The notes under the pieces are model-generated. The model searched no databases. It saw only the letters and a program-made list of their open reading frames with translations, and was not told the origin of the DNA. This document shows positions 17,967 to 26,924 of a stretch of 64,000 nt of DNA, piece by piece; positions within the stretch are counted from its first letter, which is position 1; every line of letters starts with the position of its first letter. Position numbers and translations under genes: made by a program. The stretch is from WHTX01 sp038255145 (GTDB lineage Bacteria; Actinomycetota; Acidimicrobiia; Acidimicrobiales; CAIXPF01): NCBI GenBank assembly GCA_038255145.1, contig JBBSLP010000016.1:24314-88313 (forward strand). Reading direction: 5' to 3'.

Positions 17967-18952
17967 ACGCCGAACCCGGGACGCGGCGCATGCGCCTCGC
18001 CCCCCTGCTGAGTTGGTCGCTGGCCCTGGGCGCGGTGGCGTGGTGGCTGCTCGGCGCCGGCGGTGCCCGCCTGGCCGCGCCTCCCTGGAACCGACCCGGC
18101 ACCTGGGCGGGGTGGGCCGAAGCCCGCTCCCCCATCGACGTGACCTTCACGTCACTGCGACTGCTGGCCCTGGCCGCCGTGGTGTACCTGTTGGTCATCA
18201 CCGCCATGGGCCTGACCTGCCGGTTGATCGGTCGCGACTCGTGGATCCAGGCCACCGACCGGGCCAGCCTGGGCCTCGTCCGCCGCCTGTTGGACGGGGC
18301 CGTGGGTATCGGCTTCACGGCGTCGGCCCTGGGCCTGGCCGCCGTACCCACCGTCGTCCACCTGGCATCGGCATCAGCCCAGGTCCAGGTGGCGGCGCCG
18401 GCCAGCGAGGCGACGATGTCGGCCGCCCCCCGATACGGGAGCACGGCCACGATGCTGGCCATGGCCGCTGAGCCGGTACCGGCCGGCACAGCGACCATGT
18501 CGGCCAACGTCTCACCACCTCTGGAGCCCCCGCCGTTCTCGATGGGGACCGCCACCATCACCGCGCCCCCCGTCGACCGTGAAGTGGTCGCGTCGGGAAC
18601 CGAGCCCAGCGGTACGGCGACGATGACCGCCGGTGGGCCGGTCGCCGTTGCTGACCCACCGAGCACCGCAACCATGACCGCACCGCCAGCGGGTGGGCCC
18701 GACACCACCACCGCGCCCGCACCGGTGGCGGCGGCGGCGCCGACAGCGGGGGGAACGTGGACCGTCGCGGCCGGCGACCACCTGTGGTCCATCGCGGAGC
18801 GGACCATCACCACCGAAGGGTCCGCGCCCACCCAGGACGAGATCAGCGCCTACTGGCTCGAGGTCATCGCCGCCAACCACGAGGCGCTCGTCGACCCCGG
18901 CTGCCCCGACCTCATCTTCATCGGCCAGGTCATCACCCTCCCGGCGAGGTGA
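17963..18952 (+). CDS. Membrane protein with repeated TATM motifs and C-terminal LysM domain
   Basis: The 329-residue protein has hydrophobic helices near 12-33, 64-88 and 112-135. A Pro/Ala/Thr-rich segment (140-262) carries six copies of a xATM/TATI tetrapeptide (149, 161, 176, 196, 218, 235). The C-terminal ~63 residues (267-329) form a LysM-like domain with WTVAAGDHLWSIAE and a closing IGQVITLP, which should bind peptidoglycan. The start overlaps the pseudokinase stop, so the two proteins are likely made together. It may anchor the pilus base to the wall. Confidence 0.68.
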   Translation: MNAEPGTRRMRLAPLLSWSLALGAVAWWLLGAGGARLAAPPWNRPGTWAGWAEARSPIDVTFTSLRLLALAAVVYLLVITAMGLTCRLIGRDSWIQATDRASLGLVRRLLDGAVGIGFTASALGLAAVPTVVHLASASAQVQVAAPASEATMSAAPRYGSTATMLAMAAEPVPAGTATMSANVSPPLEPPPFSMGTATITAPPVDREVVASGTEPSGTATMTAGGPVAVADPPSTATMTAPPAGGPDTTTAPAPVAAAAPTAGGTWTVAAGDHLWSIAERTITTEGSAPTQDEISAYWLEVIAANHEALVDPGCPDLIFIGQVITLPAR

Positions 18953-18986
18953 ACATCGGTCGCCCCGCAGGCCAAGCCACCCGGGC

Positions 18987-20183
18987 TCAGCGAACCGGCG
19001 TGCGGGGCAGGCCGGCCCGCACCCACTCGCGGGCCAGCCCCAGCGCGAAGGCGTCGCGGTCGACCAGCCGGATGACCGTCCCTTCGGGCCCCACGGCCTC
19101 GAGGGGGACGTAGGGGACGAACGACTGCACGATCTGCTCGACCTGCAGCATGGTGAGCTCGTCCGCCTCGCAGCGCACGCTCCCGGTCACCAATCGCTCG
19201 CCGAGCCAATCCCTGAGCAGGAGGGGCCGGACGCCGATGGCGTGGGCGCCCTCGCGGCCGCCGTAGTTGCTGGCCACGAAGTTGGCCCACCAACCGAGTT
19301 GGCGGTCGATCTCCCGGTCGACGTCGCGCGTGGCACCCAGGTCGCTGCGCACGCTCGTGAGGAAGCCGGCGAGCTCGGGAAAGGTCGCGGTCAGGCCTTC
19401 GACGACGGCCGTCGGGCTGGCGGTGCCGACCAGCCCGCTCGACGGAGCCGCCGCGTCCTGGCGGAACACGAGCCGGCGGACACCGGTCAACGTCACCAGG
19501 AGGTTGGCGAGCAACAGCAGGCGGGTGGCCCACCAACGCCGCCCGTCCCCCAGGTCGATGAACAGCGATCGTTGGTCGCCCAGGCCCGCCACCTGGGCCT
19601 TGATGTCCTGCACCGTCGTGTCTACCAGGGCGGCGCCGCTGGCGAAGCTCGCCATCGCCGCAGTCTCGGCGGTCTCGTCGAGCACCCGCTGGAGGATCTG
19701 CCCGCTCACACTGCGGACGGCCACCGCCGCCGCCACCTGGCTGGCCAGGTCGTCTGGTGATCGGAAGATGCCGACGAGGCGCTGAGCGCCGAGCTCGGCT
19801 CGGAAGCGGGCCAGGCTCAGCGCCGCGTTGTGCTCGGGTCCCAGGGCGTCCACCTGGCTCGCCGGCCACGGCGCCTCGGGGTCGAGCAGGAAGGCGAGCA
19901 CGGACTTCTTGCTCTCAGCGGCGCAGCGGTACTCGAGCTCTGTCATCGAGAAGCCGCCGGGACTCGACTGGCCGTCGGGCACGTAGCCGTAGCGCCAGGC
20001 CACCATCACGACGTAGGCGTCGCAGCCACGCACGTCGTCGAGGCATCGGGCGAGGGGCCGGGCCCCCTCGGCCACGTACTGCTCCATGCCGATCACGTCG
20101 TGGCCCATGCGCCTCAGCGTCCGGTCGACCGCCGCTCGGTGCTCCCGTAGATCGCTGTACGTAGAGGACAGGTACACCTTCAT
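18987..20183 (-). CDS. DUF4062 domain protein
   Basis: The N-terminal ~95 residues (MKVYLSSTYSDLREHRAAV; CDAYVVMVAWRYGYVP) match the DUF4062 family, a Rossmann-like, TIR-related fold found in signalling and defence-type proteins. A Glu-containing segment follows (SMTELEYRCA, about 80-89). Residues 100-398 are unassigned: mostly helical, with one hydrophobic segment near 220-232 (WATRLLLLANLLVTLTG). No NTPase module is fused, unlike many DUF4062 proteins. It is the last gene of a three-gene minus-strand set; the ribosome site GGGGGAG precedes the ATG. The function is unknown; a sensor or nucleotide-processing role is a guess. Confidence 0.72.
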   Translation of the reverse strand: MKVYLSSTYSDLREHRAAVDRTLRRMGHDVIGMEQYVAEGARPLARCLDDVRGCDAYVVMVAWRYGYVPDGQSSPGGFSMTELEYRCAAESKKSVLAFLLDPEAPWPASQVDALGPEHNAALSLARFRAELGAQRLVGIFRSPDDLASQVAAAVAVRSVSGQILQRVLDETAETAAMASFASGAALVDTTVQDIKAQVAGLGDQRSLFIDLGDGRRWWATRLLLLANLLVTLTGVRRLVFRQDAAAPSSGLVGTASPTAVVEGLTATFPELAGFLTSVRSDLGATRDVDREIDRQLGWWANFVASNYGGREGAHAIGVRPLLLRDWLGERLVTGSVRCEADELTMLQVEQIVQSFVPYVPLEAVGPEGTVIRLVDRDAFALGLAREWVRAGLPRTPVR

Positions 20184-20253
20184 CGACGCTCCCCCGGCCA
20201 GCCGACCGACATCACCCCTGCGGTTGCCAGCGGCCCCATGCTGGGTCCGCCTG

Positions 20254-20667
20254 TCATCGGCCGACGCTGGCGTCGCTGTCGAGCCCCCGGCGCCGGCGCC
20301 AGCGGCGGACGTCGACGTGCACCTCGGTGTCGACCAGTTGGGCGAAGGCGCCGATCTCGACGCTGACGTCCTTGAAGCTCTTCGCCACCCGGTTGCCCAG
20401 CCAGGTGGGCGTGGCCGTGTGGTGCATGACGTAGGCCATGGTCACCTCCCACACGTAGTCGGACCCGAAGTCCGATTCCCCCAGGAGCAGGTGGTGGTCG
20501 GCCAGGGCCGGGTCACCGGCGTGGTCGGCGTCCTGGGTGTCGGATCGCAGGAACACCTCTCCCAGCATCTTGCGCTCGAACGCGTCCGCGTCCGCCCCTT
20601 CCTCCAGTCGCAGGAGGTGGCGCACCCGGGCCACACCCCAGGTGCCGTCGTCGGCCGGTTGCGTCAT
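20254..20667 (-). CDS. Small unknown protein of the DUF4062 operon
   Basis: Not recognised. The 137-residue product has VRHLLRLEEGADADAFERKM near its start and later VTMAYVMHH and a SVEIGAFAQLVDTEVHVDVR stretch. This pattern could be a small dimeric alpha/beta (EthD/NIPSNAP-like) fold, but evidence is thin. There is no membrane segment and no signal peptide. The tail is Arg-rich. It sits 70 bases upstream of the DUF4062 gene and 78 bases downstream of the membrane protein, all on the minus strand, so shared function is likely. Confidence 0.55.
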   Translation of the reverse strand: MTQPADDGTWGVARVRHLLRLEEGADADAFERKMLGEVFLRSDTQDADHAGDPALADHHLLLGESDFGSDYVWEVTMAYVMHHTATPTWLGNRVAKSFKDVSVEIGAFAQLVDTEVHVDVRRWRRRRGLDSDASVGR

Positions 20668-20745
20668 GGCATCACCTCCGTCTCCGTAGGAGTGCCTCGG
20701 CCAGCTGTCTGATACATGACGTCGGCTCTCCGGCCGCCCGCCCGC

Positions 20746-23061
20746 TCAGGTTCCCGTCGGCCTGGCACTGGGACGGCGCGACCCTCGCGGCGCCGAGGGG
20801 GTCACCTTCGGGGGTGAGCTCTTGTCCGTCAGGTCGACGACCACCGGGACGCTGACGAAGGGGCTCATGGCCTCGTTGACCCGTCGCGGGGGTTCGACGT
20901 GCGTGAGCGTCCAGTCGTGCCCGTCCAGGTAGTGGTACCAGGCGTCGGGCCCCCCGAACTCCGAACGTCGCCAGTTGCAGATCTGCTTGAACCACTCCTC
21001 GTCGGTCAACGTGTCGATGATCGTCTGGATGGCCGGCACCGACCCGCCGGTCGGGGCATCGGGGAGGTCGAGCGCGGCACGGAGGAGGCCCACCTCGGCC
21101 GCCTGGTGGTGGGCCACGACCTGCTCCGTGCACCGCTCCCCCAGCAACACGGCCTTGTCCCTCCCCCGCCGCAGCGCCTCGTCGTACGCCTGCACGAGAT
21201 CACTGGCCGTGCGGATGCCGAAGGACCGGAGGTGGCCCAGGTTGCGCATCACGCTGGGGCAGGCGGCGCCAGCACCCACCGACGCCGGGGCGGGGCCCTT
21301 ACGAGACGTCTTCCTGCGGGCCTCTCGCCGCTTCCTGGCCTCGGCGTCGCCGCCGACGTGGAGGTAGAGGATGGCCTGATCGGTCCAGTCGACGAGCTGA
21401 GGAGCGGATATGCGGGTGCTGCTCATCAGGTCGACGATGTCGGCGTGGGCCAGGCCTTCCACGTTGTTGATGCCCTCTTCCGCCAGCCGGGCCCGATCGT
21501 AGAGGTCGATGCCCTCGAGATCGGTCAGCGGCGCCGGCTCGTGCAGGGGTACGGCCTTGGCCGGGCCGCGGTCCTCGGACAGCTTCTCCCTCAGCCACAC
21601 GAGCGCCGTCTGGGGGGTGAAGCCCACGAAGAACAGCAGGACCTCGGCGCCCCGACCCTTGTAGACCACGCCCACGACGAGGGCCAGCGCGTAGGCGGAG
21701 AGGATCCTGATCACCACCGTGTTGTACGTCTTGGGGTGCAGGTCTCGACGCTGGTAGCCGCGCATGACGTGGTAGAGCGTGAAGACGTACGAGCCGAGGA
21801 AGGCGTAGCCCACCAGGGTGAGCTGGGGGCGGAAGAACGCCGACACCGGGAAGACGTTCGAGGGCGACGACGACCACACCCACCGCTCGGATGCCCCGGC
21901 AGCAGGCACGAGCTCGGGGACCCGGGTGGTGGCGATGATGAGGAACCAGCCCACCACCAGCAGGACGGTGGCCACGACGACCGGGGACCGTCGTCCGCTG
22001 CGGAGGCGAGCACCGGAATCGGGCCCCAGGTCTCCGAACGAGGACTCGATCTGGGCGTCGTACTTCGCCTCGATGTCCCGCACCGTCCGCACCGTGGGAT
22101 CGAGCCGGAAGACCTCCCGGATCCACCGCCGCTGCACCGAGGCCAGCCGCTGGCGGTCGAACTGGAAGTACATGGCCCCCGGCGCCAGCGCGGCCACCGA
22201 CACGAACACCCACTGGGCGATGTGGCCGACGAGCAGCTGCCAGAAGGCCCGGCTGTCACGGGCGGCATCCGTCAGCCCCTCGAACGGGTTGTGGAGTTGG
22301 AAGAGCCTGGCGTAGTCGATGGGCAGCAGGTCCTTGAGCTGGGTCGTGAGCTCGATGGCCAACCCCAGACCGACCACGCTCACCGCCACGGCGCAGCCGA
22401 GCACGACCACCTCGGCGGCATGACGGGGCATGGCATCGACGAAGCCGCAGATCCGATTGCCACGCGACACCCCCTCGAACGAGACCCGGCCGTCGTCGCG
22501 GTCGGCGCGGTAGAGGTTGAACCGTCGGTACAGGCGCACCTCGCGCACGGTGGCGACGACGAGGGCGGCCACGGGAACCGCGACGACGGCGGCCACGGCC
22601 CACGACCAGGGAACCCCGCTGGCACCACCGAAGAAGAGCGCCCACGCGCCGAACGTGAGGCCGACCACCAGCCAACCGAAGATGACGATGGCCCGGGGCA
22701 GGTTCGTCCAGTACTCGCTCGGAGCGGGACGGACCTCTATCTGGCCCAGGCGACGCATGTTGACCGTGTCCAGCCGGCTGGCGTCCTCGGCCGGCAGGGT
22801 CACCTCGCCCAGGGCCGGCACCGAGAACACGTGGTCCGTCTCCGCGCCGGTCGCGCCGGTCGCGTCGGGCGCGTCGGTCGCCCGCTCACGGGGGAGGAGG
22901 GTTCCACCCTCCCCGAAGCAGGCGTGGATGCGGAACGGCGTCAGGTTCCGGTAGATCCACTGGCGCGGCGCCGTCGCCTCCTCGTTCTTCTCCGTCACCC
23001 CGGCCTCGGCTCCTACTGGCATGCGGTGGTCGTGATCCCCCGGCTGCGCCTCCGTCGACAT
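20746..23061 (-). CDS. Polytopic membrane protein with helix-hairpin-helix-like region
   Basis: Not assigned to a known family. The 771-residue product has a cytoplasmic-looking N-terminus (1-115) and then about eight hydrophobic helices between residues 120 and 505 (for example AIVIFGWLVVGLTFGAWALF, VVVATVLLVVGWFLIIATT, AEVLLFFVGFTPQTALVW). At about 515-575 is a helix-hairpin-helix-like repeat (LEGIDLYDRARLAEEGINNV). A soluble Trp/His-rich C-terminal domain follows. The ATG at 23061 has a perfect AGGAGG in its leader, which fixes the start over the longer frame. It is the first gene of the operon with the DUF4062 protein. Confidence 0.68.
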   Translation of the reverse strand: MSTEAQPGDHDHRMPVGAEAGVTEKNEEATAPRQWIYRNLTPFRIHACFGEGGTLLPRERATDAPDATGATGAETDHVFSVPALGEVTLPAEDASRLDTVNMRRLGQIEVRPAPSEYWTNLPRAIVIFGWLVVGLTFGAWALFFGGASGVPWSWAVAAVVAVPVAALVVATVREVRLYRRFNLYRADRDDGRVSFEGVSRGNRICGFVDAMPRHAAEVVVLGCAVAVSVVGLGLAIELTTQLKDLLPIDYARLFQLHNPFEGLTDAARDSRAFWQLLVGHIAQWVFVSVAALAPGAMYFQFDRQRLASVQRRWIREVFRLDPTVRTVRDIEAKYDAQIESSFGDLGPDSGARLRSGRRSPVVVATVLLVVGWFLIIATTRVPELVPAAGASERWVWSSSPSNVFPVSAFFRPQLTLVGYAFLGSYVFTLYHVMRGYQRRDLHPKTYNTVVIRILSAYALALVVGVVYKGRGAEVLLFFVGFTPQTALVWLREKLSEDRGPAKAVPLHEPAPLTDLEGIDLYDRARLAEEGINNVEGLAHADIVDLMSSTRISAPQLVDWTDQAILYLHVGGDAEARKRREARRKTSRKGPAPASVGAGAACPSVMRNLGHLRSFGIRTASDLVQAYDEALRRGRDKAVLLGERCTEQVVAHHQAAEVGLLRAALDLPDAPTGGSVPAIQTIIDTLTDEEWFKQICNWRRSEFGGPDAWYHYLDGHDWTLTHVEPPRRVNEAMSPFVSVPVVVDLTDKSSPPKVTPSAPRGSRRPSARPTGT

Positions 23062-23565
23062 GGCACCCCCTCCTGTCGTGCGCTGGAGAGAGCTGTCCCG
23101 TGCTGCCGGTGATACCAGGAACGCCTGACGTGCTCGTCGGCGCCTGGACACGGGCCGCCGGGGCCACCACAGCCCCGACGACCCGCGGCCCCCAATCCAC
23201 CATGCAGGGTCCAGGCCAGGCAGGGGCGGGGCTGCTCGGCAAGGTAGCCGACCGTCCCCAGCCTGGTCGTCCGAGCCGCGCTAGCCCTTGGGTGCCACAG
23301 AACGGCGATCACCTGGCGGCTGTCCCGCCCATGCTCGTCGCCACCCGGTGACCGGCCAGGTCGTCACCCGTGGCGGGATGACCTCACCGACCGCCAGAGG
23401 ACCTGGTCAGACCGCCCGCCAGCCGGTGACCGCTGGCGTAACCGGACCGTCATCACAGGCCCCGGATCGGAAACACGACGCCGGGTGTGCTGGTGGATCG
23501 GGAGCCGCTGCCGGGCTCCCCCGGATCCCCCGCGGATCTGGGCATCCACCTCGTCTGGAGCACCC
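23062..23565. other. Intergenic region between divergent genes
   Basis: About 500 bases between the membrane-protein gene (minus) and the amidase gene (plus). It must hold both promoters. The frames here are short or compositionally unlike the real genes, and no RNA gene or repeat was found. The AGGAGG of the minus-strand gene lies at its left edge. Confidence 0.5.
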
Positions 23566-25101
23566 ATGTTCGAAGCACGCGCTGTCGGTCACCTGCGCCC
23601 GCCCACCGCCGACCAGGTGGCCGAGTACGCCAAGGGCCTGCACCTGCACCCCACCCCCGAGGCCCTGGCCCTCATCACCGCCATGGTCAGCGGCATGGTC
23701 GACGGCGCCAACCGCCTCGACGACCTCGACGAGCCCTACGTCCCCCTCAGGTACACCGACCGCGACCCCGGTCACTCCCCCCGCCACGGCGAGGACCCCT
23801 ACAACGCCTTCATCCGCTTCTGCACCGTCAAGGGCGCCGCCGACGGCAAGCTGGCCGGCAAGACCCTGGCCGTCAAGGACTCCATCGCCGTGGCCGGCAT
23901 CCCCATGACCAACGGCGGCCGCCGCGTCCCCGTCCTCACCCCCACCGAGGACGCCACCGTGGTCGAGCGCCTGCTCGACGCGGGCTGCACCATCATCGGC
24001 AAGACCAACCTCGAGGACCTAGCCGCCGGCCTCGGCGAAGCCTCCTTCTACGGCGCGGCCCGCAACCCGGTCAACCCCCGCTTCGCCACCGGGGGCTCGT
24101 CCAGCGGGTCCGCCGCGGCGGTGGCCGCCGGCCTGGCCGACCTGGCCCTGGGCGCGGACGAGGCCGGCTCGGTGCGCATCCCCGCGGCGTGGTGCGGCCT
24201 GGTGGGCATCAAGGCCACCCATGGCCTCGTGCCCTCCTACGGCATGAGCTACATGGACCACACCATCGACCACATCGGTCCCATGACCCGCACCGTGCTC
24301 GACAACGCCCTCATGCTCGAGGTCATGGCCGGTCCCGACTGGCGTGATCCGCAGTGGGTGCGGGGCGACCTCACCTCCCAGCCCTACGCGTCGACGGCCG
24401 GCGCCGGCATCGAGGGCATGAAGATCGGCATCGTCGAGGAGGCCCTGGCCCCCATCGGCTGCACCGACGACGTGCTCGAGGCGTTCGAGGCCTCGGTCAA
24501 GACCCTCACCGCCCTGGGTGCCACCATCGAAGAGGTGTCCATCCCCCTGTGGGCCGACGCCTGGAGCATCGAGGGCACCGTCCTCAACGTGGGCCTGGCC
24601 CAGATGCACCACTCCTACGGCCAGGGCTACGGCCACATGGGCCGCATCGACCTGGCCACCATGGCCGTCACCGCCGCCCAGGAGCGCCTGGGCGCCGACG
24701 ACCTGCCCATGTTCATCAAGGCCATCCTCATCAACGCCGCCTACATGCGCGACGAGTACCTGAACCAGTACTACGGCAAGGCCCAGAACCTGCGCCTCGA
24801 GCTGCGCCGACAGGTCGACGAGCAGCTGTCGGCCTGCGACGTGCTCATCACCCCGACCACACCGACGGTGGCCAACGAGCTGTTCAACGGGCGCGTCACC
24901 GAAGAGGCCATGCTCAGTCGGTTCATGGAGACCATCAGCGCCGTGCTCAACACCTGTGCGCTCGACCTGACCGGCCACCCCGGCCTCACCGTGCCTGCGG
25001 GCACCGGGGCCGATGACCTGCCCGTCGGCCTCCAGCTCATCGGCCGTCGCTTCGACGAGATGTCCCTGTACAAGGCGGCCTTCGCCTTCGAGGGCGCGTG
25101 A
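23566..25101 (+). CDS. Amidase signature family hydrolase
   Basis: A Ser-cisSer-Lys amidohydrolase that cleaves carboxamides. Lys 104 lies in LAVKDSIAVAG, the serine-rich loop GGSSSGS is at 176-182, and the likely nucleophile Ser 202 is in DEAGSVRIPAAWCGLVGIK-like sequence. That last segment differs slightly from the common GTDTGGSIR form. The length of 511 residues is normal. The internal ATG at 23566 is chosen because it begins the conserved N-terminal helix. Substrate is unknown; it is not linked to gatB or gatC, so it is not the tRNA amidotransferase. Confidence 0.85.
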   Translation: MFEARAVGHLRPPTADQVAEYAKGLHLHPTPEALALITAMVSGMVDGANRLDDLDEPYVPLRYTDRDPGHSPRHGEDPYNAFIRFCTVKGAADGKLAGKTLAVKDSIAVAGIPMTNGGRRVPVLTPTEDATVVERLLDAGCTIIGKTNLEDLAAGLGEASFYGAARNPVNPRFATGGSSSGSAAAVAAGLADLALGADEAGSVRIPAAWCGLVGIKATHGLVPSYGMSYMDHTIDHIGPMTRTVLDNALMLEVMAGPDWRDPQWVRGDLTSQPYASTAGAGIEGMKIGIVEEALAPIGCTDDVLEAFEASVKTLTALGATIEEVSIPLWADAWSIEGTVLNVGLAQMHHSYGQGYGHMGRIDLATMAVTAAQERLGADDLPMFIKAILINAAYMRDEYLNQYYGKAQNLRLELRRQVDEQLSACDVLITPTTPTVANELFNGRVTEEAMLSRFMETISAVLNTCALDLTGHPGLTVPAGTGADDLPVGLQLIGRRFDEMSLYKAAFAFEGA

Positions 25102-25123
25102 CGGCCGGGGCCTGACGTACGTC

Positions 25124-25161
25124 GTCCCGGGACCGGCGGATCTCTCCACCGGCCCCGGGAT
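25124..25161. terminator. GC-rich hairpin between convergent genes
   Basis: TCCCGGGACCGG pairs with CCGGCCCCGGGA across a 12-base loop, with one A/C mismatch. It lies after the amidase stop and after the end of the minus-strand I9-like gene, so it can act in both directions. There is no U-tract, as is common in high-GC actinobacteria. Confidence 0.6.
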
Positions 25162-25183
25162 CGACGCCCGGCGGGATCTGCCG

Positions 25184-25417
25184 CTACTGGATGTCGGAGT
25201 CCGGGGGCGGGATCGAGATGGCGCCGTCGTCCTCCACGGCGTCGACCCCGTGGACCGCGGCCAGCGACGCCCGCCGCGAGGCGGGGACCGACCCGGTGAT
25301 CACACCGACGGACAGGACCTGGTCGACGTCCATCCCCGCCGAGCGCAGGCGCTCGGCCAGGCCCTCGATGTCGGCCAGCTGATCGTCGGCTGCGGTCACG
25401 ATGACGTTGTCAGCCAC
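25184..25417 (-). CDS. Small I9-inhibitor-like protein linked to subtilase
   Basis: A 77-residue protein. VIVTAADDQLADIEGLAERL and VITGSVPASRRASLAAVHGVDAVE form a beta-alpha-beta pattern like the I9 propeptide of subtilases, here as a free protein. Similar small proteins are sometimes labelled ketohydroxyglutarate aldolase, which I consider wrong. The GTG at 25417 has GGGGGG a few bases upstream; an alternative GTG at 25456 would add 13 residues. It lies directly downstream of the S8 peptidase gene on the same strand. It may be a chaperone or inhibitor for that peptidase. Confidence 0.62.
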   Translation of the reverse strand: MADNVIVTAADDQLADIEGLAERLRSAGMDVDQVLSVGVITGSVPASRRASLAAVHGVDAVEDDGAISIPPPDSDIQ

Positions 25418-25486
25418 GCTGACCCCCCGATCGTCCTCGGCGTGCCCCCAGGGCACCTGGGCGATCGCACGCTAGCCAGGGCCCGG

Positions 25487-26833
25487 CTACTGCGGGGCCT
25501 GCGCCAAGCCGGCGCCGACGTCCACCGAGGGCAGGGGCAGGCGGCTGGCGCTCTGCTGCAGCCGGGACCACAGCGCCGCCCCCCGCAGCCCGGTGGCCTC
25601 GGCCCACAGGGCGGCGATGCCGGCCACGTGGGGGGTGGCCATGCTCGTGCCCGAGATGGTGTTGTAGCGGGCCGGCAGGGGCCACGACGAGTAGACGTTG
25701 ACGCCGGGGCCGGCGATGTCCACCTGGCCACCGGCGACGGGGTTGGACCGGGCCGAGAAGTTGGCCACGGCCGACCGGGCGTCGATGGCGGCCACGGCCA
25801 TGATCGACGGGCTGTTGGCGGGCATCCCCACGAAGCCGGCGTCGCCCTCGCGTCGCCGACCGTTGTTGCCCGCGGCGGCGACGATCAGGGTGCCTGCGGC
25901 CAACGCCCGTCGGCCGACCGTCTCGTAGGCGACGGAAACCGTGCGCACATCAGCACCCAGGGACATGGAGATCACCTGGCACCGGTTGGAGATGGCCCAG
26001 CTGATGGCGGCGAGGATGTTGCGGTCCGTGCCCGAACCGGCGTTGCTCAGCACCTTGCCGACGAAGATCTCCGCGGCCGGTGCCACCCCGTAGCGCCGGC
26101 TGCCCGGCGGGGTGGGCGGTACGGCGACGCCGCACGACGTGCCGATGCAGTGGGTGCCGTGGCCGTGCCCGTCCTGGACGTTCTCGCCGGGGACGAAGGA
26201 CCTGGTCACGATCTTGCGGTTGGCGAAGTCGGGGTTCTCCAGGTCGAAACCTGTGTCGAGCACGGCGACGCGCACCCCGGCCCCGGTGTACTTCGAGGTG
26301 GTGACCCGGGTGGCCTGCAGGCCCCAGGTGGACGCGGCGGTGTCGGCGAACCGGGCTGCGGCCTCCACTCCGGCCGTCCCCGCCCCGGCCGATGCCTGGT
26401 CGTAGAGGTGGGCGGTGGCGTCCCGGTAGCCCCGGAGGTAGTCCAGCGAGAGGTCGTCGTCGATGGCGTACATGACGTGCTCGGGTTCCACGGCCACGAT
26501 GCGGGGGTCGGCCGCGGCCAGGCCCACCATCCCCGCCACCTGGGTGGGATCGGCGGCCACCACGGCGATGCCCAGCTCGGGGAAGATGGTGCCACCCGCA
26601 GCGGCGGCCCGATCGAGGTCGATGCCCTCGGCGCCGAACTCGCTGGTGCTCAACAGGTCGGACACCCCGGCGACCGCACGCACGGCGTCGGCCATGGCGG
26701 CCTCGTCGCCGTGCACCTCGTCACTGAAGACGACCAGGTAGCTCCCCGTGGTCAGGGGCGGCCGGGCCCCAGACACCAGGTTGTCCTCGTTCCCGGGCAC
26801 GCCACCGCCACCCGCCATCATCGGACTCGTCAT
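25487..26833 (-). CDS. S8 family serine peptidase (subtilase)
   Basis: A subtilisin-type protease with a complete catalytic set: Asp 193 (VAVLDTGFD), His 225 (GHGHGTHCIGT), Asn 323 (AAAGNNG, oxyanion hole) and Ser 397 (GTSMATPHVAG). The N-terminal ~180 residues include an I9-like beta-alpha domain (SYLVVFSDEV; ELGIAVVAADP). No obvious Sec signal peptide is present, so it may act inside the cell or leave by another route. The start ATG has GGAGGAG upstream. It heads a two-gene unit with the I9-like protein. Confidence 0.88.
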   Translation of the reverse strand: MTSPMMAGGGGVPGNEDNLVSGARPPLTTGSYLVVFSDEVHGDEAAMADAVRAVAGVSDLLSTSEFGAEGIDLDRAAAAGGTIFPELGIAVVAADPTQVAGMVGLAAADPRIVAVEPEHVMYAIDDDLSLDYLRGYRDATAHLYDQASAGAGTAGVEAAARFADTAASTWGLQATRVTTSKYTGAGVRVAVLDTGFDLENPDFANRKIVTRSFVPGENVQDGHGHGTHCIGTSCGVAVPPTPPGSRRYGVAPAAEIFVGKVLSNAGSGTDRNILAAISWAISNRCQVISMSLGADVRTVSVAYETVGRRALAAGTLIVAAAGNNGRRREGDAGFVGMPANSPSIMAVAAIDARSAVANFSARSNPVAGGQVDIAGPGVNVYSSWPLPARYNTISGTSMATPHVAGIAALWAEATGLRGAALWSRLQQSASRLPLPSVDVGAGLAQAPQ

Positions 26834-26924
26834 CGCTGCTCCTCCAAGGGGCGCCCGTCATCCAGGCGACACCCATGAGAGCGTCCGGCGACGGCCCCAG
26901 ATACACCTGTCCGACCCCGCGGGT

